A DNA stretch of 10,365 nt from Prevotella sp. (GTDB taxonomy: Bacteria; Bacteroidota; Bacteroidia; Bacteroidales; Bacteroidaceae). Shown here piece by piece: positions 7,251-10,365 of this stretch. Below the pieces are notes generated by a model. The model was not told where the DNA came from. It did not search any database and saw only the letters and a list, made by a program, of their open reading frames with translations. The stretch covers positions 1 to 10,365 of the forward strand of contig JAFLSH010000094.1 of NCBI GenBank assembly GCA_022511055.1, given 5' to 3'. Each line of letters starts with the position of its first letter. Within the stretch, counting starts at the first letter, position 1. Made by a program: the position numbers and the translations under genes.

Positions 7251-7283
7251 ATATTTCAGATAGTTACATATAAGTCACCCTTT

Positions 7284-7313
7284 AAACTGCATTTTTCTGA
7301 TGCAGTTTTTTTT
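7284..7313 (+). terminator. Intrinsic terminator just inside the prophage
   Basis: AAACTGCAT (7284-7292) and ATGCAGTTT (7300-7308) form a perfect 9-base stem with a 7-base loop, followed by a T run to 7313. It would stop transcripts arriving from the efp-radC operon. The A-rich left side is short, so leftward activity is doubtful. Confidence 0.85.
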
Positions 7314-7335
7314 GTAATTTCCAAGAAAAATGTCA

Positions 7336-7363
7336 AAAAAGTTTTAAAATTTTTTAACTTTTT
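7336..7363. repeat. Imperfect AT-rich inverted repeat upstream of the nuclease-like gene
   Basis: The arms AAAAAGTTTTAAAA and TTTTTTAACTTTTT are adjacent and pair at 12 of 14 positions. It lies 50 bases upstream of the next start codon. It may be a regulatory site, or simply low-complexity AT DNA. Confidence 0.4.
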
Positions 7364-7385
7364 CGTGACTTTTTCAATTAACGAA

Positions 7386-7409
7386 ATATTTATAGTTAAA
7401 CAACCTGAG
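7386..7409 (+). promoter_or_regulatory. Candidate phage promoter or regulator site, copy 1
   Basis: ATATTTAT-N3-TAAA-N-AAC-N3-AG lies 5 bases before the ATG at 7414 and matches 18 of 24 positions with 8935-8958 upstream of the sigma factor. No normal TAnnTTTG box is present in 7314-7413. The function is inferred only from the shared sequence and position. Confidence 0.35.
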
Positions 7410-7413
7410 AACT

Positions 7414-7932
7414 ATGGATATTAATATTAATAAAAAGGAATCAATTAAATGGGGTGACGAAGATATAGAGATATATTATAATTTTCTCGTTTCGCAGAAC
7501 CCGACTGCCTATACCCTCTGCCCTATTTATTCGCACGAGGGTGACAATGATGAGTTCAGTTGCTTTGACACCATACAACTGAAGCGCCACAAGGATAGTT
7601 TTAAAATAACTCCTGCCTTCGTTGAACTGAAGGGTAGGTATAAAGACCTTGACACCATTGATACTGCCATTATAGATTTGCATAAGGTAGTAAATCTCCA
7701 GAAATACGGCAGAGAAAATAATATGAGGGTTTTTATAGTAAACATCTGGAAAAAGAACAATAACAAAATCACAATTCACGAGATAGACCTGAACAAAGAC
7801 TATACCAAAGAAATTGACGAGTTCAGAAATATCAATTGGCAGACAGCAGGTGAAGTAATTAAGGCAAAGAAAAAGCCGATGATTCATTTTTCACTGAAAG
7901 ATGTCAAGATATACGACTGGCAGAGGCCATAA
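7414..7932 (+). CDS. Putative PD-(D/E)XK nuclease-fold protein, 172 aa
   Basis: The family was not recognised by name. Residues 61-73 (DSFKITPAFVELK) give an aspartate, a beta strand and E71-x-K73, the spacing of a PD-(D/E)XK metal-dependent nuclease core. They are followed by GRYKDLDTIDTAIIDLHKVVNLQKYGRE-like residues (74-101), a helix with Lys91 and Gln96, and then a strand MRVFIVNIW (104-112), the usual order of that fold. The protein is soluble, has no signal peptide, and carries a lysine-rich C-terminal part. The gene stands alone between two intrinsic terminators (7284-7313 and 7970-8005) at the very edge of the prophage. That position is typical of an accessory gene expressed in the lysogen, such as one for defence or superinfection control, but such a role is inference. 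Coding status is strong; the nuclease fold is moderate. Confidence 0.7.
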   Translation: MDININKKESIKWGDEDIEIYYNFLVSQNPTAYTLCPIYSHEGDNDEFSCFDTIQLKRHKDSFKITPAFVELKGRYKDLDTIDTAIIDLHKVVNLQKYGRENNMRVFIVNIWKKNNNKITIHEIDLNKDYTKEIDEFRNINWQTAGEVIKAKKKPMIHFSLKDVKIYDWQRP

Positions 7933-7969
7933 CGAAAATTACCAAATAGTTTATTTTACTTGTTTTTTG

Positions 7970-8005
7970 GGGCTGTACCTAATTTTGGTGCAGCCCTTTT
8001 TCTTT
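7970..8005 (+). terminator. Intrinsic terminator after the nuclease-like gene
   Basis: GGGCTGTACC (7970-7979) pairs with GGTGCAGCCC (7987-7996), 10 bases with one G-U pair and a 7-base loop, followed by TTTTTCTTT. It lies 37 bases after the stop at 7932. The loop and first stem base also spell TAATTTTG (7980-7987), a perfect -7 box match, with a TTG 17 bases upstream (7960-7962), so a weak promoter may be embedded in it. Confidence 0.8.
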
Positions 8006-8011
8006 ATTGGT

Positions 8012-8494
8012 ATGAAAGAGGATAATACATTAATAATAGTCGCTTTTGTTTTGTGCCTTATGATTATGAGTTTTTTCCTGGGTACAAAATATACTTATCA
8101 CCAGTCGGATAATACACCTTATCCAACTGAGGTGAAGATTGATACTGTTATGGTTAGGGATACTATTATTAAGCCTATCCCACAGTTTACCAGTATACTT
8201 AAAACGGACACAATCGTCACCCCTAATGATACTGTTTATTTACCCATTGAGCAGAAAACGGTAATAGAAAAGATTGACAATGATACTGTTAAAGGCTCAA
8301 TTAAGGCTGTTTTTAGCGGTTATAACGCAGTTTTAGATACTCTCCAGTATGATTTATCAATAACGAGCAAAACGGTCTACAAGCGCAAGAAATTAGGTTT
8401 TACCATTGGTGTCAGTGGAGGTATTGGGTATGATTTTAATAATAAGGTCACACCGTTTATAGGACTTGGTGTAACCTATGGGTTAAATTTTTAA
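8012..8494 (+). CDS. Small membrane protein of the lysis region, possible spanin-like, 160 aa
   Basis: The frame is open from an ATG at 7901, but that start overlaps the previous gene by 32 bases and would put the terminator at 7970-8005 inside the gene. The ATG at 8012 is therefore preferred. From there, MKEDN leads into a membrane helix (about 7-24), and the remainder should be periplasmic. The middle part repeats Asp-Thr-(Val/Ile) units (DTVMVRDTI, KTDTIVTPNDTV, DNDTV). The last 30 residues are glycine-rich alternating strands, GFTIGVSGGIGYDF then PFIGLGVTYGLNF, ending in phenylalanine like an outer-membrane beta signal. It ends 5 bases before an endolysin candidate. Small membrane proteins of this kind accompany M15 endolysins in Bacteroidota prophages. 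A spanin or accessory lysis role is inferred. Confidence 0.75.
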   Translation: MKEDNTLIIVAFVLCLMIMSFFLGTKYTYHQSDNTPYPTEVKIDTVMVRDTIIKPIPQFTSILKTDTIVTPNDTVYLPIEQKTVIEKIDNDTVKGSIKAVFSGYNAVLDTLQYDLSITSKTVYKRKKLGFTIGVSGGIGYDFNNKVTPFIGLGVTYGLNF

Positions 8495-8499
8495 AGTAG

Positions 8500-8913
8500 A
8501 TGCAACTATCAGAAAATTTCACATTAGAAGAACTTACAGCGTCAACAACAGCAAAGGCAAGGAAGATTGATAACACTCCCAGCAGAGAAGAAATAGAAAA
8601 CCTATCAGTATTATGCCGAAGAGTACTGCAACCGCTTCGTGATAAGTACGGCAGCAGTATAATCGTTACCTCAGGTTATCGCTCTGAGGCGCTAAATAAG
8701 GCTGTAGGTGGCGTTAAAACGTCACAGCATAGGTATGGGGAGGCAGCAGACATTAAATGCAGCGACATAAAGAAACTCTGGAACATTGCTGTTGAAATGG
8801 TTAATAAGAATGAAATCATTGTGGGTCAGTTAATAGACGAGAAGAACCTGAGTTGGATTCATATCTCACTGCCTACCAAAACAAAAAAGAATCAAATTCT
8901 TCACCTAAAATGA
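8500..8913 (+). CDS. M15-family peptidase, probable phage endolysin, 137 aa
   Basis: This is a zinc D-Ala-D-Ala carboxypeptidase/endopeptidase-type enzyme of the short M15 group, cleaving peptide bonds in peptidoglycan. Evidence: ENFTLEELTAST at the start, SGYRSEALNKAVGG (58-71), and the zinc ligands in SQHRYGEAADI (H77, D84, spacing HX6D) and WIH (H121), with acidic residues D113/E114 just before it as candidates for the general base. There is no signal peptide, so release to the wall would need a holin or another export route. The start follows the membrane-protein stop by 5 bases, so the two form a lysis pair. Length is normal for phage members of the group. Cell-wall recycling is the alternative role but is unlikely given its neighbours. 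Confidence 0.9.
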   Translation: MQLSENFTLEELTASTTAKARKIDNTPSREEIENLSVLCRRVLQPLRDKYGSSIIVTSGYRSEALNKAVGGVKTSQHRYGEAADIKCSDIKKLWNIAVEMVNKNEIIVGQLIDEKNLSWIHISLPTKTKKNQILHLK

Positions 8914-8934
8914 TGTTTTTTTTCTGTCATCGTG

Positions 8935-8958
8935 ATATTTATTTATAAATAACGAGAG
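8935..8958 (+). promoter_or_regulatory. Candidate phage promoter or operator, copy 2, with 14-base palindrome
   Basis: ATATTTAT-N3-TAAA-N-AAC-N3-AG shares 18 of 24 positions with 7386-7409. It includes the perfect palindrome TTATTTATAAATAA (8939-8952). It lies between the endolysin stop and the sigma factor start (8974), where a promoter or repressor site for the regulator would be expected. No TAnnTTTG box is seen here. Confidence 0.4.
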
Positions 8959-8973
8959 TAATTAAATAGAACA

Positions 8974-9507
8974 ATGACTGAATCAGAGTTAAGGGGAAAA
9001 GAATTTCTTGAATATGTGGCGAAAAACGAGAAAAAACTGAAGAAGAACCTGAAGAAGAACATCACCTATGATGAGAGTATTTTTGATGATTGTTTTCAGG
9101 ACACCATTATTAAGGTTTACAATTCAATAGTATTGAATAACAAAGATGTTAAGGATTACGAAAAGTATTTTTTCATTGCCAGTAAATTCAACTACATCAA
9201 TTACGACAATAAGGAGCGGAAGTATAGAAACCTGAAAATAGAAATTGATGATTACACCGAGAATGAGGATATTGAGGATGTAACAGAAGACATCTATACT
9301 GTGTACGATAGGTTGAATGATGCAAAGGAGTTAATTAGAAACGAATTTGGCGAAGAGAAATGCGACATTTATTTTGATTATATGACACTTAAATCCCAGG
9401 GAGGGATGTCATATAAGGAATATTCCAAATTAAGAAACATATCATTTGACAAAATCAGCAACACAATCAGCAGCATTAAATCTTTTATTAGGAAGAAGAG
9501 AAAATAA
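8974..9507 (+). CDS. Phage sigma-70-like RNA polymerase sigma factor, 177 aa
   Basis: This is a probable sigma factor that redirects host RNA polymerase. Region 2 is recognisable: DDCFQDTIIKVYNSI (38-52) matches the D-x-x-Q-(E/D)-T-(F/I) helix that binds the polymerase clamp, and DYEKYFFIASKFNYINYDNK (61-80) resembles the region 2.3-2.4 helix that melts the -10 element. An acidic linker (90-108) follows. The C-terminal region has MSYKEYSKLRNISFDKISNT (145-164) as a helix-turn-helix like region 4, then a basic tail KSFIRKKRK. The length fits ECF-type factors. Lying just ahead of the HNH and terminase genes, it is a candidate activator of late transcription. It ends in a terminator at 9514-9538. 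The sigma call is fairly strong, the late-gene role inferred. Confidence 0.78.
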   Translation: MTESELRGKEFLEYVAKNEKKLKKNLKKNITYDESIFDDCFQDTIIKVYNSIVLNNKDVKDYEKYFFIASKFNYINYDNKERKYRNLKIEIDDYTENEDIEDVTEDIYTVYDRLNDAKELIRNEFGEEKCDIYFDYMTLKSQGGMSYKEYSKLRNISFDKISNTISSIKSFIRKKRK

Positions 9508-9513
9508 TTAACG

Positions 9514-9538
9514 GAGAGTACTTATGTACTCTCTTTTT
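9514..9538 (+). terminator. Intrinsic terminator after the sigma factor gene
   Basis: GAGAGTAC (9514-9521), loop TTAT, GTACTCTC (9526-9533), then TTTTT. The 8-base stem is perfect. It lies 6 bases after the sigma gene stop and separates it from the HNH gene. Confidence 0.85.
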
Positions 9539-9554
9539 GCTCAATATAGTTATT

Positions 9555-9914
9555 ATGGCTTGGATATATAAACCTAAACGCAAATACGATAACGATGCAA
9601 AGAGGCATAAGCGCCAGGATATATACAATACTACCGTATGGAAACGGATGAGGCTGGCTAAACTGATGGAGCAACCGTTATGCGAGGTTTGCCTATTGCA
9701 GAACCGTACAACCCTCGCCCAGCATTGCCATCACTTAACCTCGTTTATGGAGGGTGAAAATGAATTTGAAAGGGATGCTCTGGCGTTTGACTCCAGCAAC
9801 CTATGTAGTGTGTGCCAGGAGTGTCATAACCAAATACATAATGGGGAACTTAAAGGCTGCAAAACATTGGATGACATAAAGAATAGGCTGGGAAAACTTA
9901 AAAGCGAAAAGTAA
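9555..9914 (+). CDS. HNH endonuclease of the packaging module, 119 aa
   Basis: This is a small HNH nuclease. A basic N-terminus (YKPKRKYDNDAKRHKR) is followed by TTVWKRMR, the usual lead of phage HNH proteins. CEVC (43-46) and CQEC (87-90) are the structural zinc cysteine pairs. AQHCHHL (55-61) holds the first HNH histidine (H60), SNL (81-83) the asparagine and CHNQIH (90-95) the last histidines. A TTG six codons upstream (9537) is in frame but lies in the terminator T run, so the ATG at 9555 is the start. HNH proteins next to terminase genes, as in HK97-type phages, assist terminase in cutting DNA for packaging. Its stop is 14 bases before the terminase small subunit. Confidence 0.92.
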   Translation: MAWIYKPKRKYDNDAKRHKRQDIYNTTVWKRMRLAKLMEQPLCEVCLLQNRTTLAQHCHHLTSFMEGENEFERDALAFDSSNLCSVCQECHNQIHNGELKGCKTLDDIKNRLGKLKSEK

Positions 9915-9928
9915 TCTTTATAGTAGAT

Positions 9929-10303
9929 ATGAAGATAAAAAATATTGTATTACCTGATGGTCTGAAAGACCTTACATACAAATTTATGAAGGGTATCATC
10001 AATACTTTTGACCGAGAAAAGAAGTTAAATAGTCTTGATGCTCTTTCACTGTATCTGTTGGCAGGTAATGTAAATACTTATCTTGAATGTGAGGAGCAAA
10101 TAGCGAAGAACGGACTGGTTAGCATCAGTGATAGGGGTAATGAATCCCTATCCTCCTATGCAGTACTACAGAAACAAGTGCAGTCCACCATCATAACAAT
10201 ACTGAAGGAAATGGGATTAACCCTGCACTCACGCTCTAAAATAACCCTAAACGAGACCTCGGATTTATCTGAGATACCATTTCTTAAACTCCTATCTAAA
10301 TAA
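9929..10303 (+). CDS. P27-like phage terminase small subunit, 124 aa
   Basis: This is the DNA-recognition subunit of the packaging motor. It shows the P27-family pattern: a central helical part DALSLYLLAGNVNTYLECEEQIAKNGL (37-63, key features YLLA, Y51, the E-x-x-I-x-x-x-G turn), a loop with SISDRGNESLSSYAVLQ (65-81), and the helix ILKEMGLTLHSRSKI (91-105), where the family has a conserved elGLtp.sR. Length is normal. It lies directly between the HNH gene and the start of the large subunit, with the next ATG immediately after its stop. The assignment rests on pattern plus gene order. Confidence 0.82.
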   Translation: MKIKNIVLPDGLKDLTYKFMKGIINTFDREKKLNSLDALSLYLLAGNVNTYLECEEQIAKNGLVSISDRGNESLSSYAVLQKQVQSTIITILKEMGLTLHSRSKITLNETSDLSEIPFLKLLSK

Positions 10304-10365
10304 ATGATAAACGATGAAATCAAGCAGTTAGAATGTTACCAGTATGCCATTGATGCTATCAATGG
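10304..10365 (+). CDS. Terminase large subunit, N-terminal fragment (runs off the window)
   Basis: An ATG directly follows the small-subunit stop and the frame is open to the window edge, giving MINDEIKQLECYQYAIDAIN. The pattern YAxDxxxG(K) at the start is typical of terminase large subunits, which cleave and pump phage DNA with an ATPase and a nuclease domain. Only 20 codons are visible, so the call leans on position after HNH and small terminase. Confidence 0.65.
   Translation, partial: MINDEIKQLECYQYAIDAIN

Larger units (their letters stand above)
7174..10365 (+). mobile_element. Left part of a prophage integrated in radC
   Basis: From about 7174 onward the DNA is AT-richer, radC homology ends, and the genes are phage-like and all rightward: nuclease-like gene, membrane protein, M15 endolysin candidate, sigma factor, HNH endonuclease, terminase small subunit, start of terminase large subunit. 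The HNH - small terminase - large terminase order is standard for tailed phages. No integrase is seen, so it should lie at the right end together with the rest of radC. The exact left boundary is uncertain by roughly 15 bases, and the right end is outside the window. Confidence 0.85.

Noticed and set aside
7441..7887. Minus-strand frame of 148 residues opposite the nuclease-like gene
   Set aside because: It is hydrophobic and Ile/Phe-rich as expected for the complement of AT-rich coding DNA. The terminators and a sensible protein support the plus strand.
9537..9554. TTG start for the HNH gene
   Set aside because: It sits in the T run of the sigma gene terminator, and the ATG at 9555 gives the normal HNH N-terminus.
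7174..10365. Integrative conjugative element or Mu-like transposable phage
   Set aside because: No conjugation, relaxase or DDE transposase genes are seen. HNH, TerS and TerL with an M15 endolysin indicate a tailed prophage. The integration enzyme is out of view, so a transposable phage is not strictly excluded.
1..10365. CRISPR array, tRNA or rRNA genes
   Set aside because: No regularly spaced repeats of 25-40 bases, and no cloverleaf or rRNA-like stretch, were noticed on either strand.

Overview
The window joins two kinds of DNA. Bases 1 to about 7175 are GC-rich chromosome of a Bacteroidales bacterium, most likely Prevotella or a close relative. The pointers are the NigD-like lipoprotein, the gene order PASTA - rluD - ddl - acyltransferase, and TTG-N20-TAnnTTTG promoters typical of Bacteroidota. 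From about 7175 to the right edge the DNA is clearly AT-richer and codes for phage functions: the start of a prophage whose far end lies outside the window.

Chromosomal part. On the minus strand a five-gene cluster reads leftward from a promoter at 4770-4800: a membrane-anchored PASTA protein, pseudouridine synthase RluD, D-alanine--D-alanine ligase, a PlsC-type acyltransferase and a NigD-like lipoprotein. Most of it serves the envelope (peptidoglycan precursor, phospholipid, surface lipoprotein) plus ribosome maturation. To its right, also on the minus strand, is rpmH (ribosomal protein L34) with its own promoter and an intrinsic terminator. Divergent from rpmH is a plus-strand operon whose genes touch or overlap: efp (elongation factor P), a family 2 glycosyltransferase and radC.

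Phage part. radC keeps its N-terminal helix-hairpin-helix half (about 123 residues) and then loses homology. Its whole JAB/MPN catalytic domain is missing in all frames, so the element is inserted inside radC. Rightward from the junction come an intrinsic terminator, a lone gene for a protein with a PD-(D/E)XK-like nuclease motif, a second terminator, a small membrane protein with a beta-rich C-terminus, an M15-family endolysin candidate, a sigma-70-like factor, a third terminator, an HNH endonuclease, a P27-like terminase small subunit and the first codons of the terminase large subunit. All run left to right. This reads as one extra gene at the prophage edge, a lysis pair, a regulator, then the start of the packaging and head module. 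No integrase is visible, so it should be at the other end.

Limits. Family calls come from reading the protein sequences without searches. The exact att core cannot be fixed without the right end of the element. The most interesting items are the radC disruption, the terminator-insulated nuclease-like gene at the prophage edge, the possible single-protein spanin, and the phage sigma factor behind a 14-base palindrome that sits in a motif also found upstream of the nuclease-like gene.
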